Counted from the first letter of the stretch, positions 26,541-35,184 are shown. The stretch: DNA of 64,000 nt from Bradyrhizobium icense (GCF_001693385.1 NZ_CP016428.1:3844001-3908000), one strand, 5' to 3'. Numbers and translations: made by a program. Notes: a model not told the origin generated them from the sequence alone.

Positions 26541-27755
26541 TCATGGCTTGGTCGCCCGGATCGAGTAAAGCGCCACGGCCACCAGCGAAAACACCATCAG
26601 AACTACGCCAAGCGCGAATAGCGCATCGTGGGAAATTGTTGCCGCGAGCCAGACGCCGATCGCAGCCGCCATCATCTGCGAGAAGCCGATGAGCGCTGAT
26701 GCCGCGCCCGCTTTGTCGCCGAACGGGGACAGCGCCTGCGCCGTACCTAACGGGCTGACGATGCCCATGCCGAGCAGGAACACGCTCATGGCCGCGAGAA
26801 ACGGCAGGAAGGAGGGGGTGTATAGCGAGACCAGCAGCATCGCGAGGCTGCCGGCGGCGGCGGCGAGCAGTCCGCTCCGGATCGAACGATCGAGCCCATA
26901 GCGTGGTGCCAACCGGGTCGCAAGCATACCGGCGGCGAACACGATAAGCACCGTGCCCGCAAAGAACAGGCCGAGTTGAATCGGCGTAAAATGCATCGCC
27001 TCGATCAGGACGCGGGGCGCCGCCGAGAAAATCGAGAACAGTGCGCCCAGGATCAGGCTGACGGTTGCCGCCGGTACCACGAAGCGGCGGTCGCGGAGCA
27101 GGGTGAGGTAGGTTTTTGCGATGGCCTGCGGATCGAGCGGGGTGCGTGTTGCGAGGTGGGTCTCGCCAAACACCATGCCGTAGGCGAGAGCGCCGAACCC
27201 GGCGAAGGCTGCGAGGAATGCGAATTCGGAGCGCCAGCCGAAAATGTGGTCGAGCGCACCGCCCAGCAGCGGCGAGAAGCCCGGCGCTGCTGCCATCGCG
27301 ATCATGATCAGCGCCATCGCGCGGGCGAGGGCCGCGCCGGAAAACAGGTCGCGGGCAATGGCGCGGGACAGCACCGAGGTGGCGCAGGCGCCGACCGCCT
27401 GGATGACACGGCCAATCAGCAGGCTCGGCAAATCACTGGCGAGGCTGCACCAGACGCTGCCGGCGAAGAAGACGGCAAACCCGATCAAGACCGGCCAGCG
27501 GCGCCCATAACGGTCCGAGATCGGCCCGACTACAAGCTGGCCCACCGCGAACACTGCGAGGAAGACCGTGATCGCTGCGGTGACCGCCGCGCTCGAAACC
27601 TTTAGCGAAATAGCCATCTGCGGCAGCGACGGCAGCAGGACGTTGGTGGCGAGCGTGCCTGTGGCTGCAAGACCCGCGAGCACTGCGATCTGCAAGACGG
27701 TGGAGGAAGCTTCCGAACGGGGGCGGGTGTCAATTGCTGCAGTCTGATCGGCCAT
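26541..27755 (-). CDS. Bcr/CflA-family multidrug MFS exporter
   Basis: The 404-residue protein has twelve helices and the Bcr/CflA patterns NVLLPSLPQMAISLKVSSAAV near the N-terminus, GPISDRYGRRWPVLIGF, and RVIQAVGACATSVLSRAIARDLF. The start MADQTAAIDTRPR at 27755 removes 31 upstream codons that cross an A/T-rich promoter region. These proteins export bicyclomycin, sulfonamides or other drugs by proton antiport. Confidence 0.87.
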   Translation of the reverse strand: MADQTAAIDTRPRSEASSTVLQIAVLAGLAATGTLATNVLLPSLPQMAISLKVSSAAVTAAITVFLAVFAVGQLVVGPISDRYGRRWPVLIGFAVFFAGSVWCSLASDLPSLLIGRVIQAVGACATSVLSRAIARDLFSGAALARAMALIMIAMAAAPGFSPLLGGALDHIFGWRSEFAFLAAFAGFGALAYGMVFGETHLATRTPLDPQAIAKTYLTLLRDRRFVVPAATVSLILGALFSIFSAAPRVLIEAMHFTPIQLGLFFAGTVLIVFAAGMLATRLAPRYGLDRSIRSGLLAAAAGSLAMLLVSLYTPSFLPFLAAMSVFLLGMGIVSPLGTAQALSPFGDKAGAASALIGFSQMMAAAIGVWLAATISHDALFALGVVLMVFSLVAVALYSIRATKP

Positions 27756-27777
27756 GAGAGTTCCGCTTCTGTATGAA

Positions 27778-27791
27778 ATGATGTATATCAT
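27778..27791 (-). promoter_or_regulatory. Candidate operator ATGAT-N4-ATCAT before the exporter gene
   Basis: ATGAT (27778-27782) and ATCAT (27787-27791) are exact inverted half-sites four bases apart, 23 bases upstream of the exporter start in an otherwise G/C-rich area. This looks like a repressor site, but no regulator gene is adjacent. Confidence 0.4.
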
Positions 27792-27858
27792 ATAAAGTGG
27801 AGCCGGAAAGCGGTAATTGCCCGCGAAGGACATTTTGGAGGAAAGCACCTGTTCGCTC

Positions 27859-27936
27859 CGTCATTGCGAGCGCAGCGACGCGATCCATCGTGCCGCGAAG
27901 GAAAGAATGGATTGCTTCGCTGCGCTCGCAATGACG
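27859..27936. repeat. Palindromic repeat, family A, second copy
   Basis: CGTCATTGCGAGCGCAGCGA at the left pairs with TCGCTGCGCTCGCAATGACG at the right over essentially the whole arm, with ATCCAT...ATGGAT continuing the stem; only the centre is unpaired. It is a compact version of 5744-5856. It lies just downstream of an MFS gene end (27957) and upstream of the exporter gene. Confidence 0.85.
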
Positions 27937-27956
27937 GCTGCCGGTGTGCCAGCCGG

Positions 27957-29201
27957 CTAGCAGCCCGCCGGCTCGCCCACCATCTCCGGCTGGCGCGCCA
28001 GCGAGACTGCCGGCGACAGCAGGATTACCAGCGCCTGCACTGCGAAGATGGCGGCTGCCAGATAGAGGCAGGCTTCCGCGCCATAGAGCCCGCCGACGAT
28101 GGCGCCCAGTGCCGAGCCGAGCGGGCGGGCGCCGTAGCTCATGATGTTGATGGCGGAGACGCGGCCGAGCAGCGAGGGCGGCGTCACCGATTGGCGCAGC
28201 GTGGTGGTCGATATCACCCAGAGGATCGGGCCAGCGCCGAGCAGGAAGAAGCTCAGCCCCGCGAGCCATGCGGCCGGAATGATGGTCGTGAGCGCCATCA
28301 CAGCCGCCGCTATGAAACCGGTCACCGGCCCAAGCCCGATCACGGTGCCGAAGGCCAGCCGTTGCATCACCCGCGTGGCCGAGAGTGCGCCAACCACCAT
28401 GCCGACGCCGTACATCGCCAGCGTCACGCCGACGCCGGTGGCTGATAGCCCGAGATGGCGAACGGCGTAGGGCACGAACACGGCAAGCAGCAGGAACGAC
28501 GCCGTATTGAAGATAAACTGCGTGATGAATACCGGCCGCAGCAGCGCGTGCTGCAACACGAACGCGGCGCCTTCCCTGATCTCCTGCAAGGGATGGCGGC
28601 GCGGGGCAGGGGCGCGTGCCGGTTCATAGATGCCTGACAGCAACACGACGGCCATCACCGACAATGCGGCGGCAAAGCCGAACGCCGGGGCCGCCCCGAC
28701 CCATCCAACCAGCACGCCGCCGAGCGCCGGACCGCTGGCGAACGCGACCGTGCGTGCCAGTTCGATCCGCGCGTTCGCCGCGGGCAATTGTTCTGAGTTG
28801 ACCAGCGATGGCACCAAAGCGGGCGCGGCGACGCTGTAGGCCACGGTGCCGCATACGGCGACGAAGCCCAGTAGCGAGAGTAGCGGCAGCGTGATTGCGC
28901 CGAGCCAGATCAGCAGCAGCGTCGCCGCAAGCGCAGCCGCTCGCAGCGCCTCGGAGGCCGCCATCACCCAGCGCCGCGAGATGCGGTCGGCGAGGAGACC
29001 GGCGGGGATCGCAAACAGGATGAAGGGCAGCGTCAGCGCGGTCTGCAACAGGCCGGTCTGACCTTCGCCAACGCCAAGCAACAGCACCGCGACGATGGGC
29101 GCTGCGGCCAGCGCGATCTGCTCGGCCGATTGGGCGGCGAGGTTCGACCAGGCCAGACGGTTGAAGGTCGCGGGCAGGCGAGGGATCGGGTCGGGTGACA
29201 T
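27957..29201 (-). CDS. MFS exporter (EntS/MFS_3-like)
   Basis: The 414-residue protein has twelve helices with FNRLAWSNLAAQSAEQIALAAAPIVAVLLLG at the start, the loop LLADRISRRWVMAASEALRA after helix 2, and REGAAFVLQHALLRPVFITQFIFN at the domain junction, the pattern of enterobactin-exporter-like MFS_3 proteins. The ATG at 29201 has an AGGAAG site. An in-frame extension to 29330 enters a terminator hairpin and is rejected. Confidence 0.85.
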   Translation of the reverse strand: MSPDPIPRLPATFNRLAWSNLAAQSAEQIALAAAPIVAVLLLGVGEGQTGLLQTALTLPFILFAIPAGLLADRISRRWVMAASEALRAAALAATLLLIWLGAITLPLLSLLGFVAVCGTVAYSVAAPALVPSLVNSEQLPAANARIELARTVAFASGPALGGVLVGWVGAAPAFGFAAALSVMAVVLLSGIYEPARAPAPRRHPLQEIREGAAFVLQHALLRPVFITQFIFNTASFLLLAVFVPYAVRHLGLSATGVGVTLAMYGVGMVVGALSATRVMQRLAFGTVIGLGPVTGFIAAAVMALTTIIPAAWLAGLSFFLLGAGPILWVISTTTLRQSVTPPSLLGRVSAINIMSYGARPLGSALGAIVGGLYGAEACLYLAAAIFAVQALVILLSPAVSLARQPEMVGEPAGC

Positions 29202-29291
29202 GGCAGAGCTTCCTGAGAGATTCGATCTAACCCATTGTCTGTCCCAAGGACGATCCAACCCACCCGTTTCCCGACAAGCCGCTCTCCAAAC

Positions 29292-29322
29292 AAAAAAACC
29301 TCCACACGGGAACGTGTGGAGG
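29292..29322 (-). terminator. Rho-independent terminator of the heme peroxidase gene
   Basis: Read leftward, CCTCCACAC pairs perfectly with GTGTGGAGG around a six-base loop, followed by seven T residues. It lies 58 bases past the peroxidase stop codon and upstream of the next leftward gene. Confidence 0.9.
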
Positions 29323-29379
29323 CGTTTCATCTTCCCATGGCAAGGATCGCGCCGATCCTCAGAAGCTGGCGGATTCGCG

Positions 29380-31401
29380 TCAAACGTCGAACAGGAAATC
29401 GTGCTTTGTCAGTTCATGAGGCCGTACGTCGGTGAGTTCGATCCGGTCGTCACCAACCTGGACCACCGTATTCCCATGGTCGCCCCAGATCCTCACATCG
29501 CGAAAGTCCAGACGGCCGGCATTCTTAAACACCAGCATGTCGACGCCCGGATCGAAGTCGGTGATCTCGGCTTTGGTGGATCCGAAATCAAACACGAAGC
29601 GGTCCGCGCCGCCATTCCCCGTCATCGTCTGCTTGCCGGTCCCGGCGAATAGATAATCGCCCTGCGGACCGCCGATCAACGTGTCGTTGCCATCGCAGCC
29701 GATGACGATCTGACGGGCTTCGGGATCTTCTGATACCACGCCGCCGGCAAGGCCTGTGTGCCGCGCATAGGTGACGAAGACATCGTCCTGGATATGCTTG
29801 GTGTCGGTATTGCGCAGAATGATATCGGCCAGCGTCGTGCCTTTGATCTCGGACAACGTCTTGGCATCAAAGCCCTGATTTTCGAACCAGAACCGGTCGC
29901 CATCGCGCAACGCCTCGAACTGCATCGTGATGATGGCCTGGAAGGTTTCGCCGACCAGCGCGCCGGGGACGTGATTTTCCGACAAGCCACCGGTCCACAG
30001 ACCGACATTGTCGACATTGCCGTAAGCAGCCTTCAGTCCGGCCAGCGTCTCCGGGTCGCTCGTGATCTGGCTGAAATCCGTGTAGGGGTCGAGGCCGAGT
30101 GCTTCTCGGGTCTGGTTGAGCGTGCCGAGGCCAAGGTCGCGCGCGCGCTGGATATTGATCGCGGCAAGATCGAGAGACGCCGGTGGATCGAAAAGAAAAT
30201 TGCGCAGGTCGTCGACGATGCGCGCATCGAGTGCCTGCGACGGATCGGCGGCCAAATGGCGGAGCTGCCCGTCTGCGCCGCCATTGTCGATGAAGTTTGC
30301 GGCCGGCTGGAAGAATACGTCCTTCAGGTCTTCCTCGGAGCCGGCGATGACTTCGCCGTTCTCCGCAAGGCCTTCGGTTTCGCCCGATACGATCGAATGC
30401 CCGAAGCGGAACGCCGCGGCGACGAATTCCAGCGACAGATGGGGATCGACATTGGGGTCATAGCCGTCGTAGGGCGTGAGCGCGTTCTTGCCGACAAGGT
30501 TTGGCAGGAACTCCGAATAGGTGATGTTGGCGATTTCCGCCGTCACGATAGCGCGCGCGTGATTGTAGAGCTGGTCGCCGCTCCAGTTCGGGTGCTCGAC
30601 GTGAAGTCTGTCAACCCAGTAGTTGTGTTCACGCACGAATAGCGTTTGCAGCGCGGTGAGCGCCGGATTTTCTGCGGCACGGACGTCGCCGGCCACGACC
30701 ATACCGTCGACGATCGGCAGGTTGTTGCCCTGCGACGTCAACATGTGGCCGTCGGCGGTGCGCAGGCTGGCTGCGGTCGCGGCGTCGGACCCATAGACCA
30801 TCGAGGCGTCGAGCCAGGCGGTATTGGAGTTGACCGCCATGGCCGGGTTGGACGTGCCCGCACCGGTCGTGGGATCGATGACGGCGCGGGTGATCGGGAT
30901 GATGGTGCCGTCGGGGAGTAAGGGATCGCCCGCGGGAACCACGACGCTGATATCGCTGACGCCGTCCGTCCGGGTCAACGTCATGTCGTGATCGATGAAT
31001 TGGCCCCATGCGTACATGAAGGCGGACACACCTTCGGGATTCGCCACATCAGGGTCGCCCGCGCCGACCACAAGATTGCTGATGGTGCGGGGATTGTTAC
31101 CGCCGAGCGGAACGGAAATGCCGTCGGCAAAATGCGCTTCACCGATGCGCGCGAATTCAGTGCCGGCAGCGTTGAGGGTGGAATCGGATTGATTGTTCTG
31201 CGAACCGTCGAAGCTGCGGTACTCGATCTTTACGGGCTGTGGACCCGGATGGCACGGCGAGCCGTGAGGGCCATGGTGCTCACCCGGGCCATGCCAGCCG
31301 TGCGGTCGGTGCGGCACATGAAAATGGCCGAGAAAATCGCCGAAGTGAAAATCGTCGTTTCTGTCCTGGAGTGCCTCCCAAGTCCGCTTGAACTGACGCA
31401 T
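29380..31401 (-). CDS. Animal-type heme peroxidase with RTX-like C-terminal domain
   Basis: The 673-residue protein is a bacterial member of the animal heme peroxidase (peroxinectin/myeloperoxidase) superfamily. The distal histidine is His138 in YAWGQFIDHDMTLT, the proximal histidine His335 in AAAFRFGHSIVSGE; LFVREHNYWVDRL and NIQRARDLGLGTLNQTRE are further family blocks. Residues 15-55 are His/Pro/Gly-rich. Residues about 575-635 carry hemolysin-type Ca2+-binding repeats (GCDGNDTLIGGPQGDYLFAG, GNGGADRFVF), typical of type I secretion substrates. There is no N-terminal signal peptide. No type I secretion genes are in the window. The gene has its own terminator and a TTGCAA-rich promoter region. 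Confidence 0.9.
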   Translation of the reverse strand: MRQFKRTWEALQDRNDDFHFGDFLGHFHVPHRPHGWHGPGEHHGPHGSPCHPGPQPVKIEYRSFDGSQNNQSDSTLNAAGTEFARIGEAHFADGISVPLGGNNPRTISNLVVGAGDPDVANPEGVSAFMYAWGQFIDHDMTLTRTDGVSDISVVVPAGDPLLPDGTIIPITRAVIDPTTGAGTSNPAMAVNSNTAWLDASMVYGSDAATAASLRTADGHMLTSQGNNLPIVDGMVVAGDVRAAENPALTALQTLFVREHNYWVDRLHVEHPNWSGDQLYNHARAIVTAEIANITYSEFLPNLVGKNALTPYDGYDPNVDPHLSLEFVAAAFRFGHSIVSGETEGLAENGEVIAGSEEDLKDVFFQPAANFIDNGGADGQLRHLAADPSQALDARIVDDLRNFLFDPPASLDLAAINIQRARDLGLGTLNQTREALGLDPYTDFSQITSDPETLAGLKAAYGNVDNVGLWTGGLSENHVPGALVGETFQAIITMQFEALRDGDRFWFENQGFDAKTLSEIKGTTLADIILRNTDTKHIQDDVFVTYARHTGLAGGVVSEDPEARQIVIGCDGNDTLIGGPQGDYLFAGTGKQTMTGNGGADRFVFDFGSTKAEITDFDPGVDMLVFKNAGRLDFRDVRIWGDHGNTVVQVGDDRIELTDVRPHELTKHDFLFDV

Positions 31402-31414
31402 CTGGATGCTTCCC

Positions 31415-31475
31415 TCAGTTGCAATTGCGAATTAGTTGCAATTGGTGTCACGAATGAGAGGCATTTGCAACAAGG
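31415..31475 (-). promoter_or_regulatory. TTGCAA palindrome cluster in front of the peroxidase gene
   Basis: Three copies of the palindromic hexamer TTGCAA lie at 31419-31424, 31436-31441 and 31465-31470, within 64 bases of the peroxidase start. The same hexamer is clustered upstream of mntH and the PspA-like operon (35236-35288). The shared sites suggest one metal-responsive regulator, possibly of the Fur/Mur family; this is inference. Confidence 0.5.
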
Positions 31476-31535
31476 AAGTGCGGGCCGCCCGCAGCCCGCG
31501 TGCTTCCCCGACAAGTGAGACATAAGGACTCCAGG

Positions 31536-31567
31536 AAAAAGGCCCGCCGCGCGAATGGCAGCAGGCC
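31536..31567 (-). terminator. Rho-independent terminator of the PspA-like/YqiJ/flotillin operon
   Basis: Read leftward, GGCCTGCTGC pairs with GCGGCGGGCC (two G-U pairs) around a seven-base loop and is followed by five T residues. It begins 36 bases past the flotillin stop codon. Confidence 0.8.
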
Positions 31568-31602
31568 TCGATTTCAACGGCGTTTCGGCTGCTTCTGCTT
31601 GA

Positions 31603-33384
31603 CTACGATTTGGGCCCGAGCGCCGCCTTGCCCGTTCCCGAGATGGTCGCGGGCGGTGTTGCTACCTCATCAGCATCATCTTCATCCGTATCATCTTCGA
31701 TCGCCGGCAGTTCGGCCGGACCGGCCAATTGCTGCGCGGCCAGCGCGTTGGTCAGGCTGGTCAGCGCGTCCGGGCCTGTGGCGAAGCCGCCTTCGGCGAG
31801 AATCTTGTCGATGATCGGCTTGAACGCCGAGACCGACAGCAATTGTGCGGCAAGGCCGTCACCAAGACCAAGCCCGTTGCTATGGCCGTTCATCGCGCCA
31901 TTGCCGCCGCCACGGCCGAGCAGGCCGCCGGTGTCGAAGATCCGGATGTCGGAAATCTTCTCGATCGGCTTGACCGCTTCGGCCAGCGCGTTCGGGATGA
32001 TGTTGATGCGCGCCAGGGTGAGATCGTAGTCGACCATCGCCTGAGAGAGCTTGTTGCGCGCTTCCGCCTTCAACGCCGCCACCTCGGCCTCGGCTTGGCC
32101 GAGCGATTTGACGCCGAGTGCGCGGGTGGTCGCGGCATCGGCATCGGCCTTGGCCAGCATGGTGATGGCTTCCGCCTTGTTGGTCGCGGCCTGGTTCTCG
32201 GCTTCCGCCATCACGGTGATCGGCATCGCCTCGGTCTCGGCAGCCTTGCGCGCCGCGATCACGTTGATGATCTTGTCGCGTTCGGCGATTTCGACGGCTT
32301 TGGCCGTGGTGACCTTTTCCTCGGCCGCAATTGCCAGCGCACGCGCGGTCTCGGCGACGGTCTGCGCCTCGGATTGTTCCTTGCTCTTGGTCGCGACCGC
32401 GATCGCGCTTTCTTGCGCGACGATCTGCAGGTCGCGCTCCATTTCAGTGTTGCGCCGCTTCACCGCGAGATCGGCCTCGATCTTTCTGGTGTCGCGCAAT
32501 TGGTTGGCTTCGGTCTGCTTGTTGGCGACCGCCAGTTCCTGCTGGATGCGGTACTCGGCTTCGTTCTGCAGCGCGGTCTGCTCGACCTGCGCGGTCTGCG
32601 CGCGCATTGCGGCGGTCTTGTTGGCGATGTCGCGCTGCTGGGCCAGTTCGGCCTCGCGCTTGGTGGCCTCGATCGTCAGCGTGGTCTGGCGGGCGACGAG
32701 GTCCTGCTGCGCGATATTCACCTCGGTGGTGCGGACGATCTGGTTGCGTTCCTGTTCGCGCTCCCGCGTGATCTTGGTCAGGGTGGTCAGACCGTGGGCG
32801 TCGAAGAAATTGCTCGGGTTGAAATGCTTGATGTCGCTCTGGTCGAGACGGGTCAGCGACACCGATTCGAGCTCGAGACCGTTGTTCTGGATGTCGGCGC
32901 CGACCGCATCCTGCACTGACTTGACGAAGGTCGCGCGCTGCTCCTGCAACTCTTCGAGGTTCATGGTAGCGGCGACCGAGCGCAGGCCGTCGACGAATTT
33001 GGCTTCTATCAGCTCGCGCAGTTCGCCTGCATTCTGGGTGCGGCTGCCGAGCGTTTGCGCGGCAAGCGCGATCGAGGAAGTATCGGGTTTGACGCGCAGA
33101 TAGAACTCGGCGCCGATATCGACGCGCATGCGGTCCTTGGTGATCATCGAGTCCGGGCCGCCGCGGGTGACCTCCAGCCGCAGCGTCTTCAGATTGACCG
33201 CGGCGACGGAGTGGAACACCGGAAGGACGATCGAGCCGCCGTCGAGGACAACTTTTTGGCCGCCGAGTCCGGTGCGGACGTAGGCTTCGTCACGGGTCGA
33301 GCGGCGGTACAGTTTGGCCAGCAGTAAACCGATAACAAGAACGGCGATAACGCTAATCGTGACGGGTATTGCAAGTTCCCACAT
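31603..33384 (-). CDS. Flotillin-like SPFH protein (YqiK type)
   Basis: The 593-residue protein has one N-terminal membrane helix (about 5-24), then an SPFH/band-7 domain (about 30-220), then a long Ala/Glu-rich coiled coil (about 220-470) and a Gly-rich, acidic C-terminus (AIEDDTDEDDADE). Flotillins form membrane cages or microdomains. The start is at the ATG at 33384, with AGGG seven bases before it; a TTG two codons upstream is in frame but less likely. It follows the YqiJ-like gene closely, as yqiJ-yqiK do in E. coli. Confidence 0.9.
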   Translation of the reverse strand: MWELAIPVTISVIAVLVIGLLLAKLYRRSTRDEAYVRTGLGGQKVVLDGGSIVLPVFHSVAAVNLKTLRLEVTRGGPDSMITKDRMRVDIGAEFYLRVKPDTSSIALAAQTLGSRTQNAGELRELIEAKFVDGLRSVAATMNLEELQEQRATFVKSVQDAVGADIQNNGLELESVSLTRLDQSDIKHFNPSNFFDAHGLTTLTKITREREQERNQIVRTTEVNIAQQDLVARQTTLTIEATKREAELAQQRDIANKTAAMRAQTAQVEQTALQNEAEYRIQQELAVANKQTEANQLRDTRKIEADLAVKRRNTEMERDLQIVAQESAIAVATKSKEQSEAQTVAETARALAIAAEEKVTTAKAVEIAERDKIINVIAARKAAETEAMPITVMAEAENQAATNKAEAITMLAKADADAATTRALGVKSLGQAEAEVAALKAEARNKLSQAMVDYDLTLARINIIPNALAEAVKPIEKISDIRIFDTGGLLGRGGGNGAMNGHSNGLGLGDGLAAQLLSVSAFKPIIDKILAEGGFATGPDALTSLTNALAAQQLAGPAELPAIEDDTDEDDADEVATPPATISGTGKAALGPKS

Positions 33385-33386
33385 GT

Positions 33387-34046
33387 TCAAGCCCTGTCTG
33401 AACGTTGTTGCGCAATGAGGTCGGCTGGTGCGGAAATAGCGATAAAGCTCTTGGCGTCACGGTCGACCAGCAACACGCTGGCGCCGACCGGGAGGGGTAC
33501 GGATTCGGGACCAGCGCGGGCCACCAGAGAGTGCCAGTTGCCGAAGACATCCTTGAGTCGGACGCGGCCGGGCAGTCCCTGGTCGAGCGGCCCGATCGAA
33601 ACCTCGGCGACGTGGCCGATGAAGTCGGCCTCATCCACCGCATAGGTTTCGTCGCGCGGGATGATCCTGGCGATGCCGCGGCTGGTGATGCGGATGGCCG
33701 GAATGCTGCAGGCCGCCGCGGCGAGCGCCGCGATCGAGACGGGGACCGAGATCCCCACGCCGTGCGCCAACCCTTGCAGGAAGAATCCCGCGATCGAGAA
33801 TGTGCCGAGCGCGAGAATGATCAGGATCAAAAGCGGTAGGCGCCCCGCATTGATCCAGAGGAACAGGCCGCCGAGGCCATTGGCATGGTCGGACTCGACG
33901 GTGACTTCCTTGCCGAGCAGTTCGCTGATCGAGAAGCCGACCAGCGTCGCCAGCAGTTCGATGCCGCCGAGCGCCAGCATGATTGCGGCGGCTATTGCGA
34001 AGGGACGTACGTCGGGCGCCAGCAGGAGGTCGGACACGGCACTCAT
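33387..34046 (-). CDS. YqiJ/NfeD-like membrane protein with OB-fold tail
   Basis: The 219-residue protein has three or four membrane helices (about 15-37, 70-92, 95-118) and a soluble C-terminal OB-fold-like domain (about 140-210; GHVAEVSIGPLDQGLPGRVRLKDVFGNWHSLVARA). YqiJ/NfeD proteins partner with flotillins. It is coupled to the upstream PspA-like gene by ATGA and ends two bases before the flotillin ATG. Confidence 0.87.
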   Translation of the reverse strand: MSAVSDLLLAPDVRPFAIAAAIMLALGGIELLATLVGFSISELLGKEVTVESDHANGLGGLFLWINAGRLPLLILIILALGTFSIAGFFLQGLAHGVGISVPVSIAALAAAACSIPAIRITSRGIARIIPRDETYAVDEADFIGHVAEVSIGPLDQGLPGRVRLKDVFGNWHSLVARAGPESVPLPVGASVLLVDRDAKSFIAISAPADLIAQQRSDRA

Positions 34047-35173
34047 TGCTGCGATTTGATCCTTTCAAGCCGCGCCGCGATTTCCTTTTCGCGATGCAAC
34101 CGGTCGAGCTCGTCGAGTTCCTTGTCACCGGGCACCCTTGCAGCGGGCACGCCGGTGACGCGTGCGATCGCTGCCATCGCTCGATCGGGACTCACTGTCT
34201 TGGTCGCGCCAGCCGCGCGTCCGGTTTCGTGCGGCGCGTGTTTTTCCAGACTCGCCTCGAGATCGGCGAGGCGGGATTCGGCCTCACGCCGCGCGCCAAG
34301 CATCGCCTGCAAGGCCTTGGTCTGCTCGTCGATTTCGAGTTCGATGAAATCCATCGCGCGCTCCAGCGCGGTACCCTGCGATTCCAGATCAATTTGCCGT
34401 GCAACGCCAGCGCGCGCGAGGTCTTCGCGGTTTTCCGCAACCGCAAGACGAATCTTGTCGGTCAGCGCGGCAATTTCGGCGTCGAGCTCCTCGCGCCGGC
34501 GCTTGAGACGGAACTCCTCAGCGCGCGACTTGCCGAGCGCATGGCGCGCTTCGTCGGCGCCGGCGTCAATCTCGCGGATCGCCTGCTTGACCAGCGCGAC
34601 CTTGTTGCTGTTCTCGGCATTGTCGACCGTCTCACTGGCAATGGCGGCAAGAAGTCTACCCATACGTGCAAGAATACCCTCGTGAACCATGGTCTGCTCC
34701 TCCGGCTGTGGTGATCTCGATTTCACGGCGATGTGGATTTCGTAAGCGCGGCCGTCCGAAACCAAATGAGCCGGGAAAGGACTATCCCAGCCGGCAAGAT
34801 AGCCGGGGATTTCAAACGGTACCAAGACACGTCCATGGACAGTGCTAATGGTCAGTGAAGTAGGTCCCTTGATCGCAAACAACTTGTCGTCGAGTGGGAT
34901 TTTGCGCGTTGGCGAGCCTGCGACGTAACTAGCGCGGTCGCGCAGGCCGAGCGTCACGAGGCGAGCGGGCAGTCCTGTCTCGGTGCGGATCCGCTCATAG
35001 GCCTGGCCGTGGAGGGCGACGAGGTTGGCGCCGACGGGGGCAACCTCGGCAAGGATCGTCATCATCCGATCATAAGCGGCAAAGGTGGCTTCGATCGCGG
35101 TGATGCCAGCCTCGTCGGGTGCGAGAGCGTATCGCAGCGTAGCCGTTGGAGTTTCGACCGGAAGCTTTATCAT
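34043..35173 (-). CDS. PspA-like coiled-coil protein with a TnpB-like N-terminal domain
   Basis: The 376-residue protein has two parts. Residues about 165-315 are a long charged coiled coil resembling PspA/IM30/Vipp1 (ARMGRLLAAIASETVDNAEN; KQAIREIDAGADEARHALGK), the membrane-stress proteins. Residues 1-160 do not belong to PspA. They resemble the N-terminal helical and beta-barrel (WED-like) region of IS605 TnpB: a helical part with LHGQAYERIRTETGLPARLV, then LTISTVHGRVLVPF ... LVSDGRAYEIHIAV ... PQPEE. No RuvC nuclease motifs or zinc finger follow. It leads an operon with YqiJ-like and flotillin genes. The PspA-like assignment is firm; the TnpB relationship is my pattern-based reading and needs a profile search. 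Confidence 0.75.
   Translation of the reverse strand: MIKLPVETPTATLRYALAPDEAGITAIEATFAAYDRMMTILAEVAPVGANLVALHGQAYERIRTETGLPARLVTLGLRDRASYVAGSPTRKIPLDDKLFAIKGPTSLTISTVHGRVLVPFEIPGYLAGWDSPFPAHLVSDGRAYEIHIAVKSRSPQPEEQTMVHEGILARMGRLLAAIASETVDNAENSNKVALVKQAIREIDAGADEARHALGKSRAEEFRLKRRREELDAEIAALTDKIRLAVAENREDLARAGVARQIDLESQGTALERAMDFIELEIDEQTKALQAMLGARREAESRLADLEASLEKHAPHETGRAAGATKTVSPDRAMAAIARVTGVPAARVPGDKELDELDRLHREKEIAARLERIKSQQ
34688..34703 (-). promoter_or_regulatory. Internal Shine-Dalgarno and start codon at the domain junction
   Basis: Read leftward, GGAGGAG (34703-34697) lies six bases before an in-frame ATG (34690-34688), codon 162 of the fusion. This is a better ribosome-binding site than the one at the annotated start (35173). 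Initiation here would give a 215-residue PspA-like protein (MVHEGILARMGRLL...) free of the TnpB-like domain. Confidence 0.65.
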
Positions 35174-35184
35174 ATCGGCAGCAT

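Noticed and set aside
32051..33103. 350-codon plus-strand frame opposite the flotillin gene
   Set aside because: The Ala/Ser/Arg-rich sequence mirrors the Ala/Glu coiled coil of the real gene on the other strand.
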